A stretch of 64,000 bases of DNA. It comes from Bisporella sp. PMI_857 (Eukaryota; Ascomycota; Leotiomycetes; Helotiales; Helotiaceae). The notes under the pieces were generated by a model. That model had not been told where the DNA came from. It did no database searches and was given only the letters and a program-made list of their open reading frames with translations. Location: NCBI GenBank assembly GCA_021307315.1, contig JAJSPD010000091.1, forward strand, positions 102,448 to 166,447, given 5' to 3'. Of the stretch, positions 45,430-58,276 are shown piece after piece. Both the position numbers and the translations under genes were made by a program. Numbering within the stretch: the stretch's first letter is position 1; the number at the start of each line of letters is the position of its first letter.

Positions 45430-47247
45430 ATGACCATCTCTATCCTTGCCAAGGTCGAGGATCGACCTACGCCTCCAGCCGTTTACAATTGGCGTGTCTA
45501 TGCATGTGCCTGCGTAGGCGGCTCTGCCGCCATTATGATCGGATACGACAGCGCCTTCATCGGAACCACCATTGCCTTACCTGCCTTCAAGAGCGAGTTC
45601 AATTTTGCCTCACTCAGCACTGCTTCTGTCAATCTCTTGAGCGCCAATATTGTGTCCTGCTACCAAGCAGGTGCCTTCTTTGGTGCCATCTCTGCTTATC
45701 TCGCTGGTTTTTATCTGGGAAGAAGAAATGGAATGGCCATCTTCGCCTCTATCTTTATGGTCGGTGCGGCTCTTATGTGCGGTGCTAATAGGGAGAGAGG
45801 TCTTGGTTTGATCTATGCCGGTCGTGTCCTTGCCGGTATCGGTATGTTACAATTCCCGTAGCATGTAGAAGTTCAAAACTAAACATCTAAAGGCGTCGGT
45901 GGAGCTTCTGGTCTATCGCCTATCTACATTTCGGAAATTTCGCCCCCAGCCATTCGTGGAAGACTGGTCTGTATGTTCGAACTAGGCTGGCAAATCGGTG
46001 GTTTAGTAGGCTTCTGGATTAACGTACATTCTTCGCCCTGTCTTTTCAAAACCTTCAGATACTGATAAATATATAGTATGGACTTGTCGAGCACGTTGCA
46101 CCATCTCATAAGCAATGGCTTATTCCATTTGCCGTGCAGCTTATTCCCGCTGGCATGCTCCTTATTGGATGCTTCTGGCTTCGGGAATCTCCCCGCTGGC
46201 TTATGCTTCGAGGGAGGAGAGAACAAGCTATCAAGAACCTCTGCTGGATCCGTCAACTAAACGAGGATGAAATCTATATGAAGGAAGAGATCTATGCCAT
46301 CGACCAATCAATCGACGCGCAACGTGAGGCCGTGGGTCTTGGTTTCTGGCAGCCCTTCAAAGCGCTTGCACGTGATAAGAAAGTCATGTATCGGTTCTTC
46401 CTCGGTGGCTCTCTTTTCTTCTGGCAAAACACTTCTGGAATCAACGCGATCAACTATTACTCTCCCACTGTCTTTAAGAGCATGGGTATTAACGGAACCA
46501 ACACTGGACTCTTCACAACCGGCCTCTTCGGCGTCGTTAAGACTGTTTTCACTTTCATCTATCTCCTCTTTTTAATCGAGACAGTAGGACGTCGTAGACT
46601 TTTGATGATTGGCGCTCTGGGCGGCGGTCTCTGCCTTTGGTATGTGGGAGCGTATATCGCCATCGCGAAACCCAGCCCAAGTCCAGATGCCAAACTTACG
46701 CCAGCCGGTACCTCTGCTGTATTCTTCTTCTATCTCTGGACCGTACGTCATCTCCCTCCATCCCCACTCTCTCCTCATTCACAAATGGAACCCAATAATA
46801 ATTGTATTACAGGCCTTTTACTCCCCAACCTGGAACCCGACTCCCTGGGTTTACAACAGCGAAATGTTCGACAACAACCACCGTGCCCTCGCACAAGCAT
46901 TCGCCGCAGCAAACAACTGGTTGTGGAATTTCATCGTCGCGCGCTTTACTCCTCAAATGTTCACTGCCATGGGCTACGGCGTCTACTTCTTCTTCGCATC
47001 CCTAATGATGTGTTCGTGCGTGTTCGTCTTCTTCTTGATGCCCGAGACAAAGGGTATTCCGCTTGAGTCGATGAACAGATTGTTTAGCAAGGAGTTAAGC
47101 GGCGGGTTTAGGACAAGGAAAGCACATAAGAGATTGCTGGAGGAACTCGCTGAGGAGGAGAGAGCGCTGAGACTTGGACTCGAGGAGAAGGAGGGTAGTG
47201 AGGGGCTGGTAGAGCAGCAGGAAGTTATAAATAAGGAGACGGTTTAG
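45430..47247 (+). CDS. MFS sugar-porter-family transporter, quinate-permease type
   Basis: Four exons (45430-45841, 45893-46023, 46077-46742, 46813-47247) join in phase to 547 residues, the normal length for qa-y/qutD proteins. The N-terminus VEDRPTPPAVYNWRVYACA and IGYDSAFIGTTIALPAF follow the quinate-permease subgroup. Sugar-porter signatures are complete: LGRRNGM, RVLAGIGVGGAS, PAIRGRLVCMFELGWQIG, RESPRWLMLRGR, SGINAINYYSPTVF, ETVGRRRLLMIG, WNPTPWVYNSEMF and FLMPETKGIPLESMNRLF. Twelve membrane helices are expected. The cytosolic tail is charged and Glu-rich. It sits alone, without other quinate-catabolism (QUT/QA) genes here, so the substrate (quinate or another polyol or sugar acid) is not proven. 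Confidence 0.9.
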
Positions 47248-48565
47248 GGTTTTCGGTATGAAAGAGTGGTTTAGACGACCATGATATATCTGATAGTATA
47301 TATGGCAGTGGCGTGTTGGTCTGTAACAGTAATATACATGACATATTTGTTGTAATCTTTATTAGAAGTCCTGTTGTAGATCCTAACATGTATTGAAAAT
47401 AGGATAGCATTATATACTTTTGGCCCTTTCAATTTATACTCTGCATATCTTATCTTCGAACGGCACTTCACGAATCAAATATCCCCAAGCTAATATGGCT
47501 AATCTTTATCATTCGCAGGCTGCAGAGTACGAAACATTTTCAACCCTACTCATTCCACCTCGAGAGAACGCTCAGTTCAGCGCCCGCACGTACACTTTCC
47601 GCAAGATGCCAAGCTGCTTCCCCATTACTCTTCCCAGCAATTCAAACCCGATCTATTTCATATTTCGAGCATACTTGAATCATCGTATTACCCCTCGGAC
47701 AAACAAACGAGAGAACCATGTTTATCGGTACGAACAGCAAATTTCCACGGGTCCGCAACGCTGTGTCAGGATACCAATATGCGAGCCAGGACATAAGAGC
47801 GAGCAGCTCCGCGAGCAGCCCCGCGAGCAGCGCTACCTTCCGACCATCTGTCTTTGCAAAATGTGACTGTGAATTAAACGCAAAGCATAGGGATTCACAG
47901 GCAAACGGTTTTGAATCGTCTTCCAGTGGGACGAATATCCTCATGGCGTACACGCCACTACCAGAAGCGGACGGCTGCATGGATATGTCTGATGCGGTGG
48001 CAATAGCAAAGGGAAGCCTAGATAAGGTAAGACCCCCTTTCTAAGCGAGCTGTGAAGCAACTCGCTAAGCCTCACCTAGCTGCGTTACTCTCCCTAAGGA
48101 TTTATAGAAATACTGAAGCCAAGATGCGAGAAGGTCGCTGAGGCACTTGACAAATCTGTTGTGGCGAATGGACAGGCCGACGCCTGGTATTTGATTTAAG
48201 TTATGGAGAATTTGAAACATGGGCCAGGTCACCGGTAGGGCTTCACGACTACAAAGAAGGCTTGGTTATTTAATTTCCAAGTATCTGAATCGCGGTAGCA
48301 GGGATCTACCTGCACGTACTTTTAATCATTTCATCAGGAAGCTACGTAGAATATAAGAAAAGCCCAAGAACTATACTGATTGGCAAGCGTTTAGAACGGC
48401 CGAGCGCCACGAGGCATTATGCAACGTGCCGTGCCAACAAACAAAAAAAGAAACGTGCCCAAATCAGCCACCCATTCCCATACCACCCCTGAAAAATCCT
48501 CCCACGTTCCAAAAGTGCCAGCAAAAATGCAAAAAAGTGTTTGCCAAACAAACGATAAGGGGAAT
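47248..48565. other. Intergenic, with one weak small-gene candidate
   Basis: A possible two-exon small gene runs from ATG 47718 to a GTAAGA donor near 48029, then from an AG near 48117 to a TAA near 48198. It would encode about 130 residues, Ser/Ala-rich, without a signal peptide or known domain. Coding status is unproven. The rest of the spacer holds nothing recognisable. Confidence 0.25.
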
Positions 48566-48637
48566 TGAACCACACCTGATTTGAACAGATAACCTTTGGG
48601 TCTGGAATCCAACGCGCTACCGTTGCGCCAGCGGTCC
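48566..48637 (-). tRNA. tRNA-Trp (CCA anticodon)
   Basis: The minus strand folds into a 72-nt cloverleaf. The acceptor stem is GGACCGC/GTGGTTC with G-U pairs, the D-stem is GCGC/GCGC and the anticodon loop TTCCAGA reads CCA. The T-arm is ATCTG/CAGGT with loop TTCAAAT and the discriminator is A. No intron is present. One A-C mismatch closes the anticodon stem, so the folding is slightly weaker than usual. Confidence 0.9.
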
Positions 48638-49083
48638 TTGTTTGTTTGCTTTGTTTCGCTTGCGAGATAATTGAGCAATATATTCCTATCAGCCAATAAC
48701 AGGGCCGGAAAGTGGGTCGCTGGGCGGAACAGAATATAAACCCATAAGCTCAGGGAGTTGGGCAGCGGAAAAATTACTTAGGATAGGAAATTTTTCGGAG
48801 AGGGACAACAATTCGTGGGAGGACCGAAATGGAATCTGAGATTTATTTCGTTTTCTTACATGTATGTCACTGTGCAGTTTTTTTGATGCGCTTTTGCGTA
48901 GATCAGTCCGGTTTTACACTTTTATATGGCTAGCCTGGCTTTACTTGACAATATATTTCCGTGGCAATCCTCAATCAAACACCTTCACTGGCACGTTCAA
49001 GGTATATCCAAACGTCAACAATTGGCTAAATCCCTCCAAAACAAAATCTCAATTATACATTTATGTCATTCATAAAATATACC
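48638..49083. other. Intergenic, no gene seen
   Basis: Short spacer between the tRNA and the 3' end of the thiolase gene. No feature is recognised. Confidence 0.5.
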
Positions 49084-50509
49084 CTAAAATCTCGCCTCAA
49101 CCTTCTTCTGCGTATCACCCAATGCCCATGCACTGCTCTTGGTCTTGCTCAACACGCTTCGTGCTTGTGCATCCGTGAATCCTTTCGCCTCTACCGCTGG
49201 GTTATATCCTAATCCAGTCTGTTTGCTCACTGTCGCGCTATCCACACTCGATGCTACCTTCCCATCCGCACGTTTATATACGGTCACAACAACTGCACCG
49301 CCAAGGCCTAAGTTATGTTGTAATGCTACCGAAGTGTCTTTGATCAAGCGATTGTTTGCCCATCCTCGCAGATGCCAAACGAGTTCGGCGCACTGCGCAA
49401 TGCCAGAGGCACCAAGCGGGTGGCCTTTGGATATGAGGCCACCGGAGGGATTAATAACTAGCTTTCCACCATAGGTAATATCACCGGCACGCACCATCTC
49501 ATGTGCCTTCCCTGGTGGCGACAAGCCTAAGGCATCAATAGTAATCATCTCATTCGCCGAAAAGCAATCATGAAGTTCGCAGACCTTGACATCGTCGGTT
49601 GTAACATTTGCTTCCTTCAAGGCAGTCTGAGCAGCATATTTAGTCATCTCGAAACCCATCAGGTCAATTGAGGAACGCGAGAATAGGGAAGGTGCATCGG
49701 TCGCTAAGCATTGGCCAGCAATAAGGACGGCTCTGTCTTTAAGGTGTGGGCGGGCATCAAGAAAATCTTGGGAGACAAGAACCGCGGCGGCGCCTCCGTC
49801 GGAGGTGGGACAGCATTGTAGCTTTGTGAGGGGTTCGTGGATCATTGGTGAGGCTTTGATTTGATCGAGAGTGTAGACGTCTTTGAATTGTGAGTATGGG
49901 TTTCGTTGGGAATGTTCGTGGTTTACCCGCGCGATCTCTGCGAAGTCATCGTCTGTGGCACCATATCTATACATCCATTAGCTCTGGTTGTGGAAGTGTG
50001 GCAAGGAAGGCGGACTTCTCTTTATACTCCCGTCCAGCATTTCCAAACATTTGTGCCGCTCCTGGAGCATTGGTAATTCCTCTTGTAGCCGCCATCATCT
50101 CACCGGATGTGCCGGTAGGGTTGCTCCGGTCATTCCAGAAGCTCTGTAAACTACCGGGCATCATCTTCTCGAACCCAACCACCAATACCGCATCCGCTCC
50201 ACCATGCGAGATAACATTCCGTGCAAGATGTAGACCAGTTGACCCCGTTGAGCAGTTGTTGTTGACGTTATATATTGGGATTTGGGTCATGCCGAATTGA
50301 TAGAATACCCGCTGTCCGCAGGTGGAGTCGCCATAGCAGTAGCAAGCTACTCCCTGATCAATCTCGTCGTAGTTGACCTGCGCATCAAGCATTGCCTTGA
50401 CGCCAGCTTCGAATCCAAGCTCTGTGTAATCAACTTTGCCTCGGGGCTTGATGAACTTCGTCATGCCAACGCCGAGGACGTAGCAAGGTTGCTTTGGCTT
50501 GATGACCAT
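49084..50509 (-). CDS. SCP2-type thiolase (sterol carrier protein x thiolase-like)
   Basis: Two exons (50509-50016 and 49966-49084) with a 49-nt intron give 458 residues. The start is the ATG at 50509 (MVIKPKQPCYVLGVGMTKF); an ATG 30 codons upstream adds only unconserved hydrophobic sequence. Thiolase residues are complete: the nucleophile Cys86 in NNNCSTGS, the His in HDCFSANE, and GGLISKGHPLGASG with the general-base His. The SCPx class is marked by NVNNNCSTGS and ELHDCFSANE. These enzymes cleave 3-ketoacyl-CoAs, including branched and sterol side chains. The C-terminus ends ARF rather than a clear PTS1 tripeptide, so peroxisomal import is uncertain. The intron donor GTCCGC is non-consensus but needed for the frame. 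Confidence 0.9.
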
Positions 50510-52898
50510 AGTGATGGTTGTATTCAATCTGACTTGTGACAAGGATATAGGTATGTAAAGCACGAGATTAATGAACAGGAAACGGTAGGCGATGAGCAAC
50601 TAAAGGTAGGATAGTCTGGTTGACGGTTGGCGTAAGCATCATCTATAAAGGAGTCCGTAAGCTTGATCCCTCCACATGGAAGTCGGTAAAATGCTGGGGT
50701 AACGCGGGGACAACCGAGGTCTCGCTTTCTAAATAGTGAGTCACGTGCGAAAAGCGATCCCCACTTGATACGCTATCAGCCTCGTCGATTCATGTCGTCA
50801 GACTCAGTGCATGTTAATTAAATCCATGTAATCAAGGATCTAGGGAACGAACTTGTGTTAATGGTCTCTCTAGTGTGCAGTCCAGCCTCGAGTTTCATAT
50901 AGATACACGTCTACTTTGGACAGCTTCTCTTCGCGGTATTTGATACGAAGTATCAGATTCAATCATCCCCTCGTAACCTAGAGTTTATCAGTTAAGAGAG
51001 TTTACTAATCACAGATGACTGTAAGGACAAAATTGAGTCATGCGTCCCAATGCGAGGTTATGGTTGGATAACAGTTGAGATATCCGATTCCGATTTGGCC
51101 GAGGTCGAAATTCATGCTGCAGCTCAGAAGGTAGTTGTTCTACTTAGCTCCTGCTGCATATTCGGATAAGCTTATTAACTTGATATGTGTGAGTTTTGGT
51201 CAGTTTTCATAATAGCATTTTACAAGTCATACAAGTTCACGGGTGAGAAGGAGTGTAAGCATTGGCACATCTCGCTTCTAAGTCCAACAACCTTTCCATG
51301 TTTCTAATTGCTCCATCTTCTGATAGTTCTATGTGTAGCGGTTATCACCATGGTGGTCCGCACCTACGGCACTGTATGCAATATTTATGCAGTTCGTCTG
51401 ATTCTCTTTCTGTATAGTATATTCATATCTGCAGAGTAACTCCATGACCATTGCAACCAGGCCTTGCTCGAAATCATGATTCCATATCAAATATTATCCA
51501 ACGCAAGCTGGAGAAAGGTTTCAACCTAATGTTCCCACCAAGTCCTTCCCCTCTCCACAGTCCCACCGCTGTGTATCTCCTTCTCGCCTACGAAACAAGC
51601 TCCGGATTGTCGCACCATACTCCACCTCCATCTTCTCCTCATTCAAGTTCCTGCCATCATCTGGCCCAGAGTTTTCAGCTGCGCTGGCCAAATCTTCTTC
51701 CAGTCATTCGGCTCTTTCTTCCTCCGCTGCATAGCATCCTCCATAACCTTTTTTCTGGAAATAAATAGATCCGTTCTCTTTAACAGGCTGCAGCTCGCCG
51801 CTGACATAGATCACCATAACCAGTTTCTATTGAGCGACATTACACTAACACTTATATTCTTCAAGTACTTGTTCGTAAAACGCTATTTCCTTCGTGACCC
51901 CCTCCTCTGAGACGTTTTTGTGTCGTAAGATTCCGTGTTCGATTGTTGATGTGATGGTTGTGAGAGTATTAGGAGTTGAATGTAAATAAATCCTCGGTGT
52001 CCCTATACTCGGGGACAGAATGTAGAACATATACTCAAATTTAAACTCCGCTTACAAATCAAAGCTGACCATCTTTGCGTACCCGTCGGTACTAATTAAA
52101 TCGCCATTCTACGCAATATATGATCCTTGTCGATATATACTTGTGTTGGCAATAAAGAACTCTGAGACTGATCGAAGCTTCCACACTCTCGAACCGTGAT
52201 ACTTTACTCAGGGCCTCTCTTAGACTCTAGGACCCGCCATGGTATATGCAGCTCAAGATGCTCGCCATCCCGCAGCAACAGAAGATCGTCCGGCGCTTGA
52301 GCTTGTATATCTCGGAAGACCAGACCTAGATACTGAGAGACAGCTTCCCGGTGAGGCTCTAAAAGGATCTTCTGCAGCAGAGGCGAGGAGATAACACCAT
52401 ATATTTATATATTAATTTCTTCCCTTGTCTTGTGTAGTGATATAGAAGGTGACTGCTAATGTGTACGTAGGTAAATGAAAGTATTTGCAAGAATGCGCAG
52501 CGCGGAGCCGCACCATCATCGCTGTATTCTATATCCCCTTGTCAATATTGATAAATAAGGGTGCAAGGGAAACCATATAATTAGTGCCTCCATATCTGAC
52601 AGGACTCTGATATAATGCTAGAGACCAATTTTGGCGGGTATGCCCTATCACCGGCAAAGGCCTAATTGTCATGGCTATGATTAACTATTCGCTGCAGATT
52701 GTAGTGATCCAAAATGTGCTGAAATAACTCATCATTAACTAAACTTCAGTAAAAACTCCGTGATAATAACATCTGGGAGCAGAATGCCTTATAGTGTGAT
52801 TAGAAGATATATGGGCGTCTAATTATATGCCTTAGTATTATGTCTTTGTGGCATTTGAAACGTCGTTCATTATATACATTGAAGCTCTTCTCGTCCCC
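50510..52898. other. Long intergenic region, no supported gene
   Basis: In 2.4 kb only small ORFs occur. One 51-codon ORF (52239-52394, plus, context GCCATGG) is GC-richer than its AT-rich surroundings and encodes a charged peptide (LGRPDLDTERQLPGEALKG). It has no signal peptide, no known domain and no evident splice extension. The remainder shows nothing. Confidence 0.4.
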
Positions 52899-55823
52899 TT
52901 AAAATGGCAGGCTAGAGTCGTTTTCCCCTAGAAAACTCATGTTGGTCATATAATTTGTGTTCTCGTATGGTGATGTATTATCGAAACCTAGAGACTCATC
53001 TAGATCGCTGTTGCTTGTACCACCTAGAAAAATTTACATCAGTATCGTTTCTCTTGGATTGGTAGCGAGAGTTGTACAGATGAAATAAATAACACAGTGA
53101 GAAAAGTATCGCACCGTTTTGTATAGCAAAATTCCAAGCACCATCGAGATCCAACCAAGAAAATGCCTGCCCATTGTGTGTATTGTCCCCATTCATATAA
53201 AGACTATTGCCGTTGGGAATGCTTCCGGTAAACTGGGAAGATTGAGGTGCGTTGAATCTATGGATCATTAGAATTTTCGGCTAAAGATACAAATTGTGAA
53301 GAGGAATTAGGAATGGAGAAAGACGGGCAACTTGAATTTCATACTGTTGCTGTAGACGGGGATCGATCTGCACCTGGGGAGGGTCTCGGATTTTGGGCGC
53401 TTTCCGCCAAAGCATCTGGAGCAGGCGAGCATAGCGGGAGCCCATATGATTTGCTTTGTGGAGGCGATCGATCGTGCTTTGGACGGTGCGGCGAACCTTA
53501 ACGGCTTGTCAGCCTTATAACGAAATATATAATGATAGCACTAAATGAAAATTCATACACTAATTCGTTCATCATTTGTCATAGTCGTCGTTGCTCGTGC
53601 CTTATACAGGAATACTGCACTATATACAATATACAAGTAGTAGAGTGTCGGCATATATCGCAATGTTTCAATATCTACAAAACTGTTAAAATGAGCGAGG
53701 AGATCTTTAGCTGCATCTAAGGATTCGTATATAAATCGAGCATCTGGAGCTGAGGCGTCGATCAAAGGCATAACTTCCGAGGAATTATGCTGCTTATCTC
53801 TGGGATATAGCACTGCTCGAGCTATTGTAGCCTGATATGCAAATGCATTGACATATAATCGGAGGTAGTCGAATGTTAACAGTAGGCTAGGTTTTGCTGG
53901 TGGAGAGCCGATTAAATGTCCCCACGTTCTGTTCCAGTTTCGAATACTGGCGCGGAAGTCATCGATGTATTTGGCGTATCGACCTTCCAACATTTCTTTC
54001 CAGCCATTACCTTTGGAAGCATAGAGGATGTCGTGACAGTTGGAGAATATCTGGGTAAGCTCGAGGTTGGCTTGGAAAATCGATGCTCGGTCTTCATCAC
54101 CTGGAGCGAGAGGCTTCAAGGTCGGGAAGTCATTTGCTTTCATTCCTGAAAGGGGACCAGGACCGCGTGACCAGAATGCTTTCCCCAATCGCACTGATAC
54201 TTGGCGATCACATAGGTAACAAGCCAGCCATACTAATCTGGATCGATGAAACTTGGTCGGATCTTCCAGGACTTCGCTCTTGAAAGCGGTTCGGTCTATG
54301 CCAAGATAATACGCCAAACGTACCGCTGTACCAATATACATCCAAGCTACTCTGTCTTCTTCGCCTCTTCCAACAGCAACTGAGGCTTGAGACCTATGCG
54401 ACACCCATTGGGATAGTAACAGCATGGCCTCCACTGCTTCCACGCCTACTTCTGCGCCAACGGCAATCATCAATACGAGCTCTTTCATATGATCATAACA
54501 AATTTGGTGGATGCGCTCGTCATCTTTGGATGCAACAGTCAAGATAGCTGCGAATAAATGTGGCTCCCGCTGAGAAAGCCATGGAAGCTGAGCACGATTG
54601 AAAGTCTCTCGTGGAATTATCGGAAAGTACGGATGATGGTATTGCTCATAGCTTGTTTCTGTTAGAGGCATATTTGATACGACATAATGGAGCTTACATC
54701 GTAAATAGTCTATGAATTACTTCGGAGCTGATCAAGCCATCCTGAACCTAAAACTCAGTCAAAAGGTGTGAAATTGGGAAATCTCGGCCGGCAATTACAC
54801 ACAGGTTTATAATGTATATAGTCATCTATTTTGGCTCCATTGGGTTGCAATCGCAAAGCAGGGTGATTGGATAGGCTTTGGCCTGGTGGCTCACTACCAG
54901 AATCTCCCTCCTCTGCCTGATCAGCTACCTGAGCAAGAATCTCAAGCGCATCAGAAGGGTTCTGCAATTTTGCAGACGCGATGTTTTCATGAAAGGATGC
55001 TCGCTCTTCGGCTCTATGATTTGACTCTGAGTTCTCTACTGGTTGTACTTGCCAGGAGTAATTAGATTCTGTCGGATTGACATAGGAAACTTGGTAAGGT
55101 TGAGCCGGTTGAAGGTTTGGTCGGATGCTCTGCTGACCAGGAAGCGGACTATAGCTTGTAGCAACCAATGCTGGCGATGAGAGGGACGAATCTTTTGGGG
55201 TATTTGGGTTACTTGGGGTCGTATTTGCTGGCGTGTCTCCCTCGATCTTTGGCTTCTTCCTCACTCTGCGGCCACCCCGATGGCTTTCTCCTAGGATACA
55301 TTCACGTGCCTCACGCTGACATCTCCGGCATGGCTATGAGCACGTGAGTACGAGATTATTTAATAGAGAATGGTCTAAGAGGAGCATGTATAACTGATCT
55401 GGATATTGAGATGGTTTGGGGGTGCAGAAAGTAAAGAAAGGTGTTAAAAATGCGACATATGAATACTCTAAGAAAAAGACCATTTGAACAATCTCTGGTC
55501 ACGTTTAACGAATGACTCGAGTGCCAATTAGGAAGCGAGTATCTACTTCACTCCTTGTCGACAGGCAATTTTGACAAATGAAGTTGAATATCACTGACCG
55601 GCCGACCACCATTTATATCTAGGTCGCATTTGCTTTTCCGACCACGGCAATTCAAGCACGCTCGATAGGCTCTCATGGTGTCCAACGGGGGCGGAACCCG
55701 TCGAGCGTGCTGAGGCGGCACTTCATCTTCGATGATGGGATTCATCAGATTTCCCATAGTGGGAGCACTTTTCATGGCGGATCCGACAGATGGCGGAACA
55801 TCATGCTGTGGCTCGACCGACAT
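52899..55823 (-). CDS. Zn2Cys6 transcription factor of the PrtT/Leu3 type
   Basis: Seven exons (55823-55599, 55333-54803, 54747-54698, 54651-53559, 53496-53332, 53280-53115, 53023-52899) join in phase to 784 residues. The zinc cluster (near residues 55-85) is split by intron 1: CLNCRGRKSKCDL, then CRRCQREARECI. It is followed by a basic linker RGGRRVRKKPK. The regulatory domain has YEQYHHPYFPIIPRETF, AWMYIGTAVRLAYYLGID, RLVWLACYLCDRQVSVRLG and MPTLYYLYIVYSAVFLYK. The C-terminal exons restore VRRTVQSTIDRLH, GSRYARLLQMLWRKAP and FSWLDLDGAW, as in PrtT protease regulators and Leu3-like factors. The seven-exon model rests on phase agreement at all six joins. Whether it controls secreted proteases or amino-acid genes is not shown. 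Confidence 0.83.
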
Positions 55824-57002
55824 GGTAAATTGGCGACCCTGAGGCCAAGCTGCGAATGATCGAGACAGGATTCTATCTATAGTACACGAGTCGTCTGGGC
55901 ATGGGAGGGAGTGGAAACAAGGTGATATGATTCAAGCATGATATGCATTCAAAGGCCGATGGGTGGATTATTGGGAGTTCTAGAAAGTGTGGAGGCGGGG
56001 AAAAGATTGCCAACGACCTAGGCCCATCGGCCCGGAGGTGTGGCTGGTGAAGTCAAGCCACATATTGGCAACGTGTCTTCCTCCTCATAGTTGAGTTGTA
56101 CTACAATTCCTTTTACACCATTGAATGACAACCCCCCTCGGTGTTGCTGCTTTGGCTATACCTTTATCGAGGCCAGTTCTCGAAGATGTTAATAACATAG
56201 ATGACTACTAGATGTAAGCGCACTAGCATATGGCTTAACCCAAGTTCGAAAGACAGGCTGAACTAAATTACAAAAAAAGAGGCTTAGAGTGAATTTGATC
56301 GCAGTCATCCAAGCCCAACGATACTCTGAAACAGTGGTGACTACGATCGAAAGGACTGACGTTTAGATCAGTCGGGATGTGGATGTCAAGAATAATTTAT
56401 CCGACGAGAGCTTAGGAACGGAGCCAACATAAGCCTCAACCCGATACGTCCATCAAAAGGTGCTACAGCAATGTGGACAAATTTTTAAAACTAGTGAAAC
56501 AGTACAATACAAGTAGAGAAGGCTTGAGAAATTCACGATCAGTGAACAAGAAATTCCCCCTTTTCCAAAAGGCCTCGAAAACTAATACTTTTCCTTGACA
56601 GCAGCCAAAAAAAAACAGTGTCAAGATCATCTGAGATGAGACGCGTATTCAACAAGTTAAAACTCCTATAACAGCTAGAACAAACTCAAATGGCTCACAC
56701 ATAGATCTCTGCTACACGTATTAAGCATAAGCTGGGTGTTCCACCATGTCAAGATTTTTTCGCCCTGAATGCAGGTAAGCTGGAAGCAACTGACAGTGGT
56801 GGCTATTCATGCTCGTAAGATAGCTTGATTGCCCCTTCACAAAAGGTATATACATACCGTCCATCCCTCTCTCAAATCTGCTCTATTTCGCGTTTTCTAT
56901 TGTATTTGTTAACCCCTACACCTTTATCAACCTCGCTAGTTCGCCCTGTTCTCAGAATAACGGCCAGGACTATATCGCCCCAAACGCCACATTTTATGCA
57001 AC
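55824..57002. other. Divergent promoter region, no gene seen
   Basis: This 1.2-kb spacer separates two regulator genes transcribed away from each other. No ORF or motif is recognised. Confidence 0.5.
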
Positions 57003-58276
57003 ATGGATTCAAATGGTTCCTATTCGTTCAGCCAAAGCGACCTGCAGCAGCTTTCCATCGAGGACTGGGAATTCCACACCGACATGAACCTGCTAGACAT
57101 CAATACTGAATCCAATGATTTGGGCATCGCCGTGAACGACTTTCATCTTCTTGACAGGGCTTCTTCGCTCAATCCGAACTCTGAACTCGGCTACAGTTAT
57201 TCTTTCGATGAGAATACACTTTCTCAAGGAGCTGCCACAGACTTGGGAACCTCGGATAGATTCACCTGGAATATGGAAGCCTCAAACTTTGTCACTAGGC
57301 AGAGCGTTTTCGATCTTACGCACACCGACTTTGCCAGCTTCGAAGCAGCTAGGCTATCCGACTTAGGGGTTGCTACACAAGAGACTCAACCTATGACTGG
57401 CACGCAACCCGGCGCCCCTCTTTCCTTCGTCGAATCCATGTGAGTTTTTTTTTTAGAACTGCGAGCTAATTTGCCCTTCTCTCTTACAGATTGACCCTTA
57501 ACGATTGCAATTTTACATCTGATCACCACATGGATGCGGTCCTTCTGGGAGATGTGCTTAGTAAATGGCCTGGAAGATGTACCTGGCCAGGCTGTGAATC
57601 CGAAGCCTTTCTCAAAACGCGGAAGCTTCTCGAAACTCATGTGTACAACCTTCACGTCAATCCCCTAATGTGCGATGTACCTGGTTGTACATACAGAAAA
57701 GCCTTCGCAAAATTAGGAGACCTAGAACGCCACAAAGCCACACGGCACGAAAGAGCTGGTAGATTCAAATGCCCGGACGCAACATGCCCTAGGCATATTC
57801 AAGGCTTCTCTCGCAAAGATAAACTGAAGGCCCATTCCAAGTCTCATGCTCCGAAAATTCTATATTGCCAATTTAATCACTGCGAGTTCTATGTCAATGC
57901 TGAGCGAAGGAAACGGTTCAGATCCAACAATGAGCATTCTATTCATCAAGCTTCCCACGGCCTGTACGAATGTGCTGTGGGTGGATGCGAAGGCTCAAGT
58001 TCATCTTTCACACTTGATGGTTTGATCCAGCATCTCAACAGGCGCCACTGGTGGAGGTTTTACATCCGCCTTAACAAGGACAACTTTGCCAAAGGGCTAC
58101 AAGCTAGCTTAGTACTGGATGATACTGGATACAAGAAGATGGTTGCTACTCACGCACCGTCGTGGTTTCCTACGCTCAACTATTTAGGTCACTGCTCTTC
58201 CTGCCACCGACAATCGCAACGCGCAGGCGCTTTGCTTATGCCACCTCCCGATGAGTCCGAAAATATTCATGCTTAA
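57003..58276 (+). CDS. C2H2-type zinc-finger protein
   Basis: Two exons (57003-57439 and 57490-58276) with a 50-nt intron give 407 residues. The first 145 residues are acidic and Ser/Asp-rich, resembling an activation domain. The second half holds several zinc-finger units: CTWPGCESEAFLKTRKLLETHVYNLH, CDVPGCTYRKAFAKLGDLERHKATRH, CPDATC...FSRKDKLKAHSKSH, a divergent CQFNHCEF...H unit and CAVGGCEGSSSSFTLDGLIQHLNRRH. A CSSCH motif lies near the C-terminus. It is a probable DNA-binding regulator with unknown targets. The next regulator, 1.2 kb away, is divergently transcribed. Confidence 0.88.

Noticed and set aside
51451..51768. Pro/Ser-rich ORF downstream of a G/C-rich patch
   Set aside because: Low-complexity composition with no start context, domain or conservation clue.
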